Both the position numbers and the translations under genes were made by a program. A model generated the notes under the pieces. It did not search any database. It was given only the letters and a program-made list of their open reading frames with translations, and was not told where the DNA came from. From assembly GCA_943736015.1 (NCBI GenBank), contig OX031073.1, forward strand, positions 25,137,210 through 25,201,209: a stretch of DNA of 64,000 bases. Reading direction: 5' to 3'. This DNA is from Tridacna crocea. Taxonomy: Eukaryota > Mollusca > Bivalvia > Cardiida > Cardiidae. How positions within the stretch are numbered: position 1 is the stretch's first letter; each line of letters starts with the position of its first letter. Shown here piece after piece: positions 52,901-55,041 of the stretch.

Positions 52901-53230
52901 AAGAATATGGACAACATTGTTACATTTCAACAGTTAGTGAAACAACATATCAACAGAAATTTACCCGAAAATCTTGCCTTGTATATGACTTTAATCTCTT
53001 ATGAACATCTCTTCGCTTTCCAGATTCGTAATGCCTGGAAAAAGATGTGCTGTAAACGATCCGCCGGAAAGGCGACGTCATCCAGTACCGGAACTGATGT
53101 ACCGAGACGGAAGACGTCACTTGATACAAATTCTACAGGGGTTAAAAGTTCCAGTGGTAAAAGTGATAACAGTTATAATGGAAACGGTCGGAACATCTCC
53201 GAATTTCATAATGTTGGTTACGATCCGTAG
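9437..53230 (+). CDS. Adhesion GPCR with two C-type-lectin-like domains (whole spliced gene)
   Basis: A receptor of 1,496 or 1,501 residues assembled from exons at 9437-9500, 11420-11653, 14283-14379, 17328-17632, 19116-19316, 26536-26724, 27369-28169, 28800-28961, 30002-30227, 34146-34306, 36015-36116, 37038-37183, 37942-38088, 39137-39231, 40173-40432, 41630-41805, 43144-43293, 44033-44154, 44883-45145, 46316-46385, 47926-48125, 48460-48587, then 51318-51509 or 53024-53230. Domain order: signal peptide (1-20), CTLD1 (about 30-230), CTLD2 (235-360), unrecognised region (364-813), HRM (814-880), GAIN with GPS (about 897-1172), class B2 seven-helix domain (1190-1420), cytoplasmic tail. Family knowledge: adhesion GPCRs self-cleave at the GPS, and the new N-terminus acts as a tethered agonist. 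The exons agree in phase from end to end, so the model is well supported, but it was built by eye without transcripts. Ligand and G protein are unknown. Confidence 0.92.
9578..9802. mobile_element. piggyBac-type MITE copy in receptor intron 1
   Basis: Begins 77 bases after the exon 1 donor; hairpin GAAAATGCTGGTAACCAGC present. A degraded copy follows at about 9860-10030. Confidence 0.75.
10336..10685. repeat. Imperfect long hairpin in receptor intron 1
   Basis: GGACTGATCTTCAAAAGTGC near 10337 pairs with the complement near 10665, and TTCTTTGAAACATCATAAAA-type arms meet near 10515. Arms of about 150 bp with mismatches. Likely a foldback MITE; no second copy seen in the window. Confidence 0.65.
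10670..11330 (+). repeat. Tandem SINE-like units in receptor intron 1
   Basis: Three units carrying ATCTCTTTGGCTCAGTGGTT, with a tRNA A-box look, each preceded by CCCGTATAAAATCAATACCT; two also carry ATTGGCCATTGAGCTATTAA. The last unit keeps a B-box-like TTTGAATCCCG. It ends about 90 bases before exon 2. Confidence 0.6.
11420..11653 (+). CDS. Receptor exon 2: N-terminal part of C-type-lectin-like domain 1
   Basis: Residues 22-99. The long-form CTLD start is visible: C31, then EEGW, then C47 followed by F, and WQRAQEYC with W57 and C64. This is the usual helix 1 pattern (W..A...C). Acceptor TTCAG and donor GTAAAT keep phase 1 on both sides, typical of shuffled extracellular modules. The upstream intron carries a tandem of SINE-like units. 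Confidence 0.93.
11815..12510. repeat. Three copies of a palindromic TTCAATAAACCAC repeat in receptor intron 2
   Basis: Copies at about 11815-11945, 11946-12110 and 12346-12510. Each has CAATAAACCACAGTTGTGAG on one arm and CTCATAACTCAC...GTGGTTTATTG on the other, with AGAAAGAAGATTATTTCGAT at the edge. A TGACGTCA-rich segment near 12220-12660 separates or follows them. Related copies at 61130-61200 and 61443-61600. Confidence 0.8.
13328..14038. repeat. Possible element with 14-bp inverted ends in receptor intron 2
   Basis: GTGGTATTTGTCGA at 13328 and its exact complement ending at 14038 bracket 710 bases with no coding frame. Single copy in the window, so the call is tentative. Confidence 0.4.
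14283..14379 (+). CDS. Receptor exon 3: middle of CTLD1
   Basis: Residues 100-131, including GQFWSGMN, the conserved FW.G core of the lectin fold, and LMWDSYG in the position of the loop that normally reads W.W.DG. The acceptor is GTTTCAG. The donor GTAAGT gives phase 2, which matches the next exon. Confidence 0.9.
14624..14844. mobile_element. piggyBac-type MITE copy in receptor intron 3
   Basis: Flanked by TTAA on both sides (14620-14623 and 14845-14848), ends CCCTTTCCCAAAC / GTTTGGGAAAGGG. Confidence 0.88.
15050..17185 (+). repeat. Tandem array, about 163-bp unit, in receptor intron 3
   Basis: Starts AGCTCACCTTAGCACAAAGT, then about ten units marked by GAGCTTTGATATTTGGTATG, GGACCTCTACCAAG and GGTCAAAACTGGCCCC. 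It ends with a second, head-like segment near 17010-17160 (AACTTGGCAGGGATGTTCCT). It occupies most of the intron between exons 3 and 4. Confidence 0.88.
17328..17632 (+). CDS. Receptor exon 4: C-terminal part of CTLD1 with Thr-rich insertion
   Basis: Residues 132-233. SWTWAQGQP with C149 is followed by a Gly/Ser/Thr-rich insertion (about residues 170-195, including TTTTAPPSTT, a likely O-glycosylated segment), then the closing CDTELPFVCQK of the lectin fold. The calcium-site signatures EPN/QPD and WND are not visible, so canonical sugar binding is doubtful. A piggyBac-type MITE begins 14 bases after the GTAAGT donor. Confidence 0.9.
17646..17866. mobile_element. piggyBac-type MITE copy next to the exon 4 donor
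   Basis: Starts 14 bases after the end of exon 4, flanked by TTAA. Hairpin nearly perfect. A degraded second copy lies at about 17970-18165. Confidence 0.88.
18170..19110 (+). other. Part of receptor intron 4 with little content
   Basis: AT-rich sequence with short open frames that carry no recognised motif. No second copy of any segment seen in the window. Confidence 0.55.
19116..19316 (+). CDS. Receptor exon 5: N-terminal part of CTLD2
   Basis: Residues 234-300. FCPDGW, PYCF (C250) and VTDARRVC (C267) match the start of a second C-type-lectin-like domain. Both splice sites are phase 1 (acceptor CACAG, donor GTAAGT). A repeat with short inverted ends begins about 10 bases after the donor. 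The 7.2-kb intron that follows contains the DIRS retrotransposon. Confidence 0.92.
19326..19688. repeat. Repeat with inverted ends GGCCCGTCGGAAG / CTTCCGACGGCC
   Basis: Begins about 10 bases after the exon 5 donor. The interior holds two copies of a unit with AAAATAAGACGCTCTCTGGT and TGGTCCGGCC-type ends. No coding content despite short open frames. Confidence 0.7.
20384..20764. repeat. MITE with TTTCGATCTTTCAC / TATTTCATGC ends
   Basis: About 380 bp. Family also at 42160-42640, 53740-54152 and 58044-58432, sharing CTTTCTGGGAGGAGCTTTA, TATTCCCCGTGGCGTACC, AAGCGCGAGAAATGTAAGGT and TCGATATCCTACCGGAA. Confidence 0.8.
20949..21009 (+). repeat. Left half of a MITE split by the DIRS insertion
   Basis: Matches the start of the family with ends GGGCCCGTATTCACC (compare 39627-39828 and 55042-55236) up to TTTTCTAAA. 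The rest of the copy resumes at 26225 after the DIRS element. Confidence 0.75.
21010..21174 (+). repeat. Left inverted terminal repeat of the DIRS element
   Basis: Nearly identical, in reverse complement, to 26046-26226, including the stretch CGGATTAAGAAAAGAGAATC seen at the right end. The left copy has a small insertion near TTACCTGGTA. The outermost boundary is fixed only to within the shared AATT. Confidence 0.85.
21290..22717 (+). CDS. DIRS gag-like ORF1
   Basis: A 475-residue open frame starting at an ATG just inside the left terminal repeat. The N-terminal third is Ser/Arg-rich (PVSKRKKKSRRSRYNEL) with an acidic middle; a helical part (GQKAARLGLIIQMYIQQSL) and a basic C-terminus (SYRKPASTTSGRGRL) follow. 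No zinc knuckle is seen. Its place before RT and overlap with it (22599-22717) fit ORF1 of DIRS elements. It is the only intact frame of the element. Confidence 0.7.
   Translation: MASNKLTEVTRLSDSDDMINVSPPRLSSKTRGDISSLSDSTVHSPVSKRKKKSRRSRYNELAKRFSALENMFKDFMEKNSRSGQTCYDDRVGQTHSTETQVTRNRFPKGGNFESDSDSEANDNVSLFACGQISPEEGECQEPLDSNNNLTVSEDKLTKEQKNDLFDMFGDDAIVKKDKKIGGIVLDKSQIEVISSSYRCKEPNFLTAFSEETFDAFPLDSTFEETLQVPSLDPIIEGCLTKRYGNKAAFTKSKSKSLFSQPGKMVEKINYKGQKAARLGLIIQMYIQQSLGNLMQSMQSDTFQKEKSIQQVKDIFAMSTKCLDQIGRSGAFHHISRRAVAMTDTALYEQHDSLEFSNLPLTGEGVFGTELETLLKSRKEKMKHVEELLPDLKKGQKRKSSGYQFDNKRPALEFSSEKPASNNWNNFRIPKLPKDNRNESRQNSYNSKYRRGYSNSYRKPASTTSGRGRLAKSDEK
22599..24776 (+). pseudogene. DIRS reverse transcriptase / RNase H, interrupted
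   Basis: RT part (22599-23603): GDLRPVINLKPLN, the DLKDAYFHI motif, and the catalytic YLDD at 23346-23357. An in-frame TAA at 23601-23603 breaks the frame. The same frame continues from 23607 with the thumb and an RNase H domain, whose acidic residues are TDASG (D80), LEMMAV (E113) and RSDN (D138), numbered from 23607. The PRVL.HF and LIAPMWPRQ segments after it are typical of DIRS/Ngaro polyproteins. The YR frame overlaps its 3' end from about 24608. Confidence 0.82.
24608..25596 (+). pseudogene. DIRS tyrosine recombinase, broken
   Basis: Begins near MAVIDRR. The helical core-binding part includes GTQRDYKAKF and YRSMLSSVLAPVD. An in-frame TGA at 25052-25054 interrupts it. After that, in the same frame, come the first catalytic Arg (RRCSDLQSL, 25088-25093) and the H..R box (GHSTRSIG, His at 25454 and Arg at 25463). 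The expected catalytic Tyr (codon 25558-25560, HYLKP context) lies in another frame, so a frameshift falls near 25490-25500. The protein cannot be made whole from this copy. Confidence 0.8.
25880..25985. repeat. Internal complementary region of the DIRS element
   Basis: The first half is complementary to the outer end of the left terminal repeat and the second half to the outer end of the right one, the two being joined head to tail. In known DIRS elements this region templates completion of the circular replication intermediate. Confidence 0.8.
26046..26226 (-). repeat. Right inverted terminal repeat of the DIRS element
   Basis: Reverse complement of the left terminal repeat, with extra outer sequence (AAATACAAATTTTCC) that is also present in the internal complementary region. 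This places the right end near 26226. Confidence 0.85.
26225..26285 (+). repeat. Right half of the MITE split by the DIRS insertion
   Basis: Continues with AATTTGAACGTAACACAAC and CATTGGCTAAACCGAATGG, the middle of the same MITE family. Together with 20949-21009 it brackets the insertion exactly. The far end of the MITE is missing or degraded. Confidence 0.7.
26317..26511. mobile_element. piggyBac-type MITE copy next to the exon 6 acceptor
   Basis: Ends 24 bases before exon 6. Left target site CTAA, right TTAA. Part of the central hairpin is lost. Confidence 0.8.
26536..26724 (+). CDS. Receptor exon 6: C-terminal part of CTLD2
   Basis: Residues 301-363. FVWIDGGPVDNDG is the WIDG strand of the lectin fold, SQCYAL supplies a cysteine, and CEKPFPFVCVKP is the closing pair. 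No WND calcium motif is visible. The acceptor TTTTAG lies only about 24 bases after the end of a piggyBac-type MITE (26317-26511). Donor GTAAGT, phase 1. Confidence 0.92.
26810..27016. mobile_element. piggyBac-type MITE copies in receptor intron 6
   Basis: Ends CCCTTTCCCAAACGAC / GTTTGGGAAAGGA. A second, more degraded copy follows at 27046-27207, so this 645-base intron is mostly MITE. Confidence 0.8.
27369..28169 (+). CDS. Receptor exon 7: long unrecognised segment with three RKKR sites
   Basis: Residues 364-630, by far the longest exon (801 nt). I do not recognise a domain. The first 99 residues look like a folded beta-rich unit. RKKR at 463-466 is followed by a Lys/His-rich stretch (467-508), a second RKKR at 509-512, about 113 mostly polar residues and a third RKKR at 626-629. 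Each fits the furin consensus R-X-K/R-R, so the ectodomain may be processed at up to three points. Phase 1 on both sides. Confidence 0.88.
28800..28961 (+). CDS. Receptor exon 8: unrecognised ectodomain segment
   Basis: Residues 631-684, starting SVPLPDFPNENQDGF. No family is recognised. It begins directly after the third RKKR site, so it would be the new N-terminus if cleavage occurs. Acceptor TTTTTTTAG, donor GTGAGG, symmetric phase 1-1. Confidence 0.85.
29150..29418 (+). mobile_element. tRNA-derived SINE in receptor intron 8
   Basis: The head GGTGGCTCAGTGGTGAGCGT is tRNA-like. The 3' part CGCCATGATATGACCTTAGC with GGCGTTACACCAC matches the core of the SINE at 1605-1828. About 265 bp, same strand as the gene. 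Confidence 0.65.
29735..29960. mobile_element. Degraded piggyBac-type MITE in receptor intron 8
   Basis: Two partial hairpin arms in series (about 29740-29780 and 29790-29850) with GAAAATGCTGGTAACCAGC. Ends at about 29960, close to exon 9. Confidence 0.65.
30002..30227 (+). CDS. Receptor exon 9: unrecognised ectodomain segment
   Basis: Residues 685-759, ERDWHIYVLTVDMQS onward. It is rich in alternating hydrophobic residues, as in a beta domain, but no family is recognised. Acceptor TTTCAG; donor GTAAGT in phase 2. About 60 bases downstream the intron has a short array of the AGCTCAAC-type satellite seen at 5385-6985. Confidence 0.87.
30295..30545 (-). repeat. Short array of the AGCTCAAC satellite in receptor intron 9
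   Basis: About three units related to 5385-6985, starting about 60 bases after exon 9. Confidence 0.8.
30780..32760 (+). repeat. Tandem satellite, about 87-93-bp unit, receptor intron 9
   Basis: About twenty units marked by CCCAATATTCCTGACAGGTA, GCTTAAGCCTGTATGTTGC and TTTTTTCTTGAAACCACGTT. Interrupted by the piggyBac-type MITE at 31174-31395. Short open frames on both strands come from the repeat. Confidence 0.9.
31174..31395. mobile_element. piggyBac-type MITE inserted in the intron 9 satellite
   Basis: TTAA at 31170-31173; GATAAAGGG right end followed by TAAA. The satellite unit is interrupted at this point and resumes afterwards. Confidence 0.85.
33400..34145 (+). repeat. Degenerate tandem array of splice-acceptor-like units before exon 10
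   Basis: Roughly 15-18 units of about 36-56 bases: a T-rich run, then TTTATTCATAG or a variant, then TGGAAATACAATGAAATTC. The last unit is the acceptor and first codons of exon 10 (TTTATTTACAG, then TGGCAGTACAATAAAATTCC). Confidence 0.75.
34146..34306 (+). CDS. Receptor exon 10: unrecognised, helix-rich segment
   Basis: Residues 760-813. After a short beta-like start (STIKFRLFMNMY), the segment ELEQELIPVLDAHWRNNLAK looks helical; a SEA-like alpha/beta fold is possible but not demonstrated. The acceptor TTTATTTACAG and the first 30 coding bases are themselves a unit of the degenerate tandem array that precedes them (about 33400-34145). Donor GTACAC, phase 1. Confidence 0.85.
34525..34724. repeat. 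MITE with perfect central palindrome, receptor intron 10
   Basis: Palindrome around CGTCTCGATGAGACG with arms GTACTCATTAGAATC; outer ends AGAGCTCTAGATAAG / CTATCTGGAGCGCT. Second copy at 41406-41600. Confidence 0.85.
34815..35005 (+). repeat. Three tandem copies of a 60-bp unit in receptor intron 10
   Basis: Units begin GCGTATAAAAGTAATCTCTG and differ by very few bases. Sixty is divisible by three, so a frame stays open (AYKSNLCRDRHRMMIDTKTT repeated), but no splice sites or homology support coding. Confidence 0.9.
35026..35246. mobile_element. piggyBac-type MITE copy in receptor intron 10
   Basis: Flanked by TTAA (35022-35025, 35247-35250). The central hairpin has variant loop sequence GAAATTGCTCGTTACGAAC. 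Confidence 0.87.
35505..35680 (+). mobile_element. SINE-like fragment in receptor intron 10
   Basis: Shares GGGACTTTTTATTGGC, CGGCACGAGTACTGGTGTAG and the TTGTTTCTCAAT tail with the element at 46588-46795. The 5' head is missing. Confidence 0.5.
36015..36116 (+). CDS. Receptor exon 11: first half of the HRM domain
   Basis: Residues 814-847. C816, FPSTPAGETA and C845 match the start of the hormone-receptor motif of class B GPCRs (C....W/F P.T.aG......C). Acceptor CTATAG. The donor GTTATA is weak, but the phase-1 junction to exon 12 reproduces the family spacing between Cys 2 and Cys 3. Confidence 0.83.
36117..37037 (+). other. Receptor intron 11, no recognised content
   Basis: AT-rich sequence between the two HRM exons. 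No repeat of the families above and no further exon was seen. The frame of exon 12 stays open back to an AG at 36948-36949. Confidence 0.6.
37038..37183 (+). CDS. Receptor exon 12: second half of the HRM domain
   Basis: Residues 848-896. GTGAFASRRC (C857), GVTWGN (W867) and C876 complete the HRM pattern C..G..G.A.R.C....W....C. The acceptor at 37036-37037 (TTTTGAAG) has a poor pyrimidine tract; it was chosen because it is the only nearby AG that keeps phase 1 and gives the family spacing. An AG at 36948-36949 also opens this frame but needs phase 0. Donor GTGAGA, phase 0. Confidence 0.8.
37942..38088 (+). CDS. Receptor exon 13: start of the GAIN domain
   Basis: Residues 897-945. The helical segment LTEADIIYTAEILYNYWQ resembles the first helices of GAIN subdomain A, which normally follows HRM in adhesion GPCRs. 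NTT, NDT and similar sequons give candidate N-glycosylation sites. Phase 0 on both sides; acceptor CTGTAG, donor GTAAGT. Confidence 0.9.
38247..38418. repeat. Palindromic MITE in receptor intron 13
   Basis: Same family as 5202-5361; nearly complete inverted arms around GTGCCGTAAGGCAC. Confidence 0.85.
39137..39231 (+). CDS. Receptor exon 14: GAIN subdomain A helix
   Basis: Residues 946-976: GLDSVYDVANNVLERFPNII and a following amphipathic helix rich in Ala and Asn, as in GAIN subdomain A. Acceptor TTTTTCAG, donor GTATAT, phase 2. Confidence 0.88.
39627..39828. repeat. MITE with GTATTCACCAACC ends, receptor intron 14
   Basis: About 200-bp palindrome centred on GGCTAAACGGAATGGTTTAG. Ends CTGTATTCACCAACC / GGTTGGTGAATAC. 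This is the family that the DIRS element split at 21010/26226. Degraded copies at 28550-28750, 32809-32945 and 42862-43022. Confidence 0.85.
39849..40172 (+). other. Part of receptor intron 14 with nothing seen
   Basis: AT-rich sequence between a MITE and exon 15; no exon, repeat unit or hairpin recognised. Confidence 0.6.
40173..40432 (+). CDS. Receptor exon 15: GAIN domain, subdomain A to B
   Basis: Residues 977-1063. A helix with NNAELFGNTTLRV is followed by an acidic linker (TDADVNLTDTAIFLDEDLL), consistent with the passage from the helical to the beta-sandwich part of GAIN. Acceptor CATTCTAG. The donor GTATTT is weak; the frame runs open a little further into a hydrophobic segment that I treat as intron, because the splice to exon 16 is in phase. 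Confidence 0.86.
40505..40724. mobile_element. piggyBac-type MITE copy in receptor intron 15
   Basis: Flanked by TTAA on both sides, begins 73 bases after exon 15, ends CCCTTTACCAGAC / GTGTGGTAAAGGG. Confidence 0.88.
41406..41600. repeat. MITE with perfect central palindrome, receptor intron 15
   Basis: Same family as 34525-34724 (centre CGTCTCAATGAGACG). Ends about 30 bases before exon 16. Confidence 0.85.
41630..41805 (+). CDS. Receptor exon 16: GAIN subdomain B
   Basis: Residues 1064-1122. RTVFQIYSKTTLFT, then VSKVAAARLEINGVQITEL and VTAVFKPTK, the strand pattern that precedes the GPS in adhesion GPCRs. Acceptor TTTTTTCCAG; donor GTAAGA, phase 0. Confidence 0.92.
42160..42640. repeat. 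MITE, TTTCGATCTTTCAC family, receptor intron 16
   Basis: Diverged copy of the element at 20384-20764; it keeps the inner inverted segment around TCGGTAATATT and the GGAGGAGC-like middle. Confidence 0.7.
43144..43293 (+). CDS. Receptor exon 17: GPS autoproteolysis motif and tethered agonist
   Basis: Residues 1123-1172. The four GPS cysteines (1129, 1148, 1160, 1162) and both tryptophans (1132, 1143) are present. CECDHLTNFAVLI contains the catalytic H1164-L1165/T1166 site, so self-cleavage between L1165 and T1166 is expected. The strand TNFAVLI would be the tethered (Stachel) agonist. Phase 0 on both sides. Confidence 0.96.
44033..44154 (+). CDS. Receptor exon 18: transmembrane helix 1
   Basis: Residues 1173-1212. 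The agonist linker leads into VGLIISIIGLGLTILTFILF, helix 1 of the class B2 bundle. Acceptor TTTTTGCCAG, donor GTAAGT, phase 2. Confidence 0.94.
44883..45145 (+). CDS. Receptor exon 19: helices 2, 3 and start of 4
   Basis: Residues 1213-1300. Helix 2 is VLINLAVAMICSAIIFLVCM. C1251 (VGC) at the top of helix 3 is the conserved partner of the second extracellular loop cysteine. HYFILVSFMWMLVEG is the class B2 helix 3 signature. Helix 4 begins at SMIPAW and runs into exon 20. Acceptor TTGCTAG, donor GTAAGT, phase 1. Confidence 0.96.
45186..45406. mobile_element. piggyBac-type MITE copy in receptor intron 19
   Basis: Flanked by TTAA, starts 41 bases after exon 19. A degraded relative lies at about 44695-44830, just before exon 19, so the exon is bracketed by two copies. 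Confidence 0.87.
45737..46213. repeat. Palindromic MITE interrupted by a relative, receptor intron 19
   Basis: The outer ends ACAGAGTTTATTTCATCA and TGAAATAAACTCTGT belong to one copy; a second copy (about 45957-46130) is nested inside. Some unique sequence near 45840-45950 separates them. Confidence 0.65.
46316..46385 (+). CDS. Receptor exon 20: helix 4 and second extracellular loop
   Basis: Residues 1301-1323: GIPIIPVVIVAAIDHELYFG, the end of helix 4 and the loop leading to C1325 in the next exon. A 70-nt exon with acceptor GTTCCAG and donor GTAAGT, phases 1 and 2. Confidence 0.93.
46588..46795 (+). mobile_element. SINE-like repeat in receptor intron 20
   Basis: TTGTGGGGTAGAGCGTCGGC and GAGTTCGATACCCGG look like the A and B boxes. 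Related, shorter copies occur at about 13099-13170 (head only) and 35505-35680 (body and tail). Confidence 0.55.
47484..47610. repeat. Short foldback element in receptor intron 20
   Basis: Arms GTACAATACTGAATTCAG and CTGAATTCCATTGG-type complement, with inner arms GCAGAACCAGT / ACTGGTTCTGC. About 125 bp, single copy. Confidence 0.7.
47926..48125 (+). CDS. Receptor exon 21: loop 2, helix 5 and start of 6
   Basis: Residues 1324-1390. YCWLD carries the loop cysteine C1325 that pairs with C1251. MMYAFIIPVAVILFANIVVF is helix 5. The basic third intracellular loop (FRRKSRGMKSNQSERK) is followed by helix 6 from FLHFQAAVSIFVVL. Phase 2 to 1. Confidence 0.96.
48460..48587 (+). CDS. Receptor exon 22: helices 6 and 7
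   Basis: Residues 1391-1433. GLTWVFGFLAIDG (helix 6) and VFAILNAFQGFFIFLLF (helix 7) are hallmark class B2 sequences. It ends TAREKQ at a phase-0 donor GTAAGT, from which either of two tail exons can be joined. Confidence 0.97.
48676..48962. mobile_element. piggyBac-type MITE copy in receptor intron 22
   Basis: Hairpin GAAAATGCTAGTAACCAGC. Contains an extra insertion of about 60 bases near its left end. A very degraded copy follows at about 49000-49190. Confidence 0.7.
49255..50760 (+). repeat. Tandem satellite, 71-bp unit, in receptor intron 22
   Basis: About 20 units such as CACTTAGACGCACTATCACG followed by ATAGTCTCACGACCACATTA and CCCACATCTTCCCG. The cleanest adjacent units are exactly 71 bases apart (50210, 50281). 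Units degrade at both edges. The array lies between exon 22 and both alternative tail exons. Confidence 0.92.
50762..50866. repeat. Inverted repeat closing the 71-bp satellite
   Basis: CACAATCCCGCTAGGCA and GTCCCTATGGCCGGCGTCAC on one arm pair with GTGACGCCGGACTTAGGGAC and TAGCGGGATTGT on the other. About 45-bp arms. Confidence 0.85.
51318..51509 (+). CDS. Receptor exon 23a: alternative C-terminal tail A
   Basis: Residues 1434-1496 plus stop TGA. It starts IRKAWRKMCCK, is Ser/Thr/Lys-rich, and ends DEQIIV, which fits a class II PDZ-binding C-terminus. Acceptor GCTTACAG, phase 0. A possible internal donor (GTGATG at 51487) joined to exon 23b would stop two codons later. I find no AATAAA or ATTAAA between its stop and exon 23b, so its 3' end is unclear. 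Confidence 0.88.
   Translation: MRKAWRKMCCKSKSKTFTTGSTPDSVPLKAHSDSTETGYKTSSTGTEVKRSNVYKTGDEQIIV
51700..52085 (-). repeat. Inverted copy of the CCCGCTAGATGG repeat between tail exons
   Basis: Reverse orientation relative to the two copies near the window start; lies in the interval between receptor exons 23a and 23b. Confidence 0.75.
52276..52496. mobile_element. piggyBac-type MITE between the two tail exons
   Basis: TTAA at 52272-52275 and TTTA on the right; hairpin perfect. Lies between exon 23a and exon 23b. Confidence 0.87.
53024..53230 (+). CDS. Receptor exon 23b: alternative C-terminal tail B
   Basis: Residues 1434-1501 plus stop TAG. It starts IRNAWKKMCCK, nearly identical to tail A over its first 11 residues, then diverges into a Ser/Asn/Gly-rich tail ending NVGYDP without a PDZ-type end. 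Acceptor CTTTCCAG in phase 0, so it can replace exon 23a exactly. The two exons look like a tandem duplication used as mutually exclusive last exons. Confidence 0.87.
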   Translation: MRNAWKKMCCKRSAGKATSSSTGTDVPRRKTSLDTNSTGVKSSSGKSDNSYNGNGRNISEFHNVGYDP

Positions 53231-53311
53231 TGGTTTTCTAGTGCATATCAAATTGTTTGTCACCTGTCAGAATTTAGTCGAGCTGGTCTTTTGACTGAGC
53301 ACGAAAAGCTA

Positions 53312-53535
53312 TGCTTAACTTCTAACCAAACAACAAAGTTTTTGAATTGGCAAAATTGAAAGAATTTGTAGACGACAAATTGATTGTACCTCAACAGATG
53401 ATTTTTTTAACATGATAGAGAATAGTGTGTTAAAAAGAAAAAAATGCTGGTTATCAGCATGGTCTCCTTTTCCTACAATGTTTTCAAAAGTTTTCTTCTT
53501 CAGGTTCGTTGAAACTTGGGATTGTTTGTCAAAGG
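53312..53535. mobile_element. Degraded piggyBac-type MITE after the receptor stop codon
   Basis: Left TTCTAACCAAACAAC, partial hairpin AAAATGCTGGTTATCAGCAT, right TTGTTTGTCAAAGG. Probably in the 3' UTR of tail B transcripts. Confidence 0.7.
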
Positions 53536-53538
53536 TCG

Positions 53539-53544
53539 AATAAA
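53539..53544 (+). promoter_or_regulatory. Candidate poly(A) signal of the receptor gene
   Basis: First AATAAA on the plus strand after the tail B stop codon, about 310 bases downstream, at the edge of a degraded piggyBac-type MITE. Position only; use is not shown. Confidence 0.3.
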
Positions 53545-53739
53545 ACATATACAACTTAAACATGCCAAAATATTTCATGTCTAGATATTGCTTATGTTAC
53601 AATACAATTTCTTTGTTTTCATGTAGGAACATTGTGTGACGCAGTACCACCAGTTTAGTATGTCGTAATCTAAATTGCACCCAGTTGTAAGCTTATAATA
53701 TGGCTTAATTTTTCAGCGCCAAAGATATAGAGGATATTT

Positions 53740-54152
53740 GTTTTTTTTTCGGTGAAAGATCGAAATTTATTTCATAGAGTGGACACCATCGGTAATATTT
53801 TCACGATGGTGTTCACGAGAAGAAATAAATTTCGATCTTTCACCGAAAAAAACAAATATTCTATTTATTTCATGCTTTTTACCCTTTCTGGGAGGAGCTT
53901 TATCAAAATTTAGTACAGTTCTTTTCCCTTATTCCCCGTGGCGTACCCCCCCCCCCGCATAGCAACGTTACATCAAGCGCGAGAAATGTAAAGTATATGA
54001 CGTCATATTTCCCATCTGGTTGTTAGGCACGCGCAATTTACCTAGGCAACAAGAACGTGAAAATCGGTATTTTCACTGGTGGTACCAGTAGAAGATCGAA
54101 AAATATTTTCACTGCTATTTCTCGATATCCTACCGGAAGGCATGAAATAAAT
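53740..54152. repeat. MITE, TTTCGATCTTTCAC family, intergenic
   Basis: Well preserved copy; GGACACCATCGGTAATATTT and an inverted partner lie near the left end. Confidence 0.8.
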
Positions 54153-54377
54153 GGACCATTCTCTAACGAGAGGGGTTATAATGCATCTCCGTGATCCATG
54201 TTACTAAGAAAGAAATAATGTTATTATGAATCAATAGAATGTATACTACTCAAAATTTGCTAGGGATCACTCAAAAAGATTCACTCTAAATATATATGCG
54301 GCATGTATTATGTATGATTTTACAATAAGTTACATTTCCACACTGAGCAATAAAATGACCAGTGGAAATGGATCTTT

Positions 54378-54596
54378 AAGCCTTATCTCACAATGCCGAC
54401 TGTTAAAGACACTGAGAAAAAGCCTTTGGAAAACGTTGTTGGAAAAGGAGAAAATGCTGGATACCAGCATTTTCTCCTTTTTCAACAATGTTTTCTATCC
54501 TATTACAGACAGCATAGTGCCCGTTGCATTTAGTTTTTGGTCAGCAAATGCTTTCAGCTTGGACAAATCTAGAGTTTTACAGTATGATAAAGAGTT
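54378..54596. mobile_element. Degraded piggyBac-type MITE, intergenic
   Basis: Hairpin GAAAATGCTGGATACCAGC retained; both ends diverged. Confidence 0.65.
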
Positions 54597-55041
54597 TGTG
54601 CAAAACTGTTGTAACTTATAAACCCATACATAAATATGTAAGTGATCCCTATCAAAGTTTAAGTAGTATATTTTGTCTAACAATCTTGCTGAATCTTGAG
54701 GAAGACTGGTCCATTTATATGAAGAACATTGACAAATGGTAAAAAGGTATTGATTCCGGTCAACCTGCGTGGACTGCGTAGGGTGATCTGATATTCTTTG
54801 CGGATCCCCGTTATCACAGAGTATTGCTCATCTATTTTAAAGTCTACCTCTGTCTACGGCTGAAAATACTAATTTCCTGAAACTGTGTTTTTTTTTTCAC
54901 CTCATAGGCTTGATGAAACAAGAGGACGGTGTAGACCCGTAATCGACCTCATTCTGCGAGGTCTGTCCTTGATCTATACACTGTCAGCAAAGCCTTTGTT
55001 TTCTGTGAATTTCTCTTAGAGATTTAGTTCATTTAAAACCT

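Noticed and set aside
52907-53023. In-frame extension upstream of exon 23b
   Set aside because: The frame is open to 52907, but CTTTCCAG at 53016-53023 and the match to exon 23a place the exon start at 53024.
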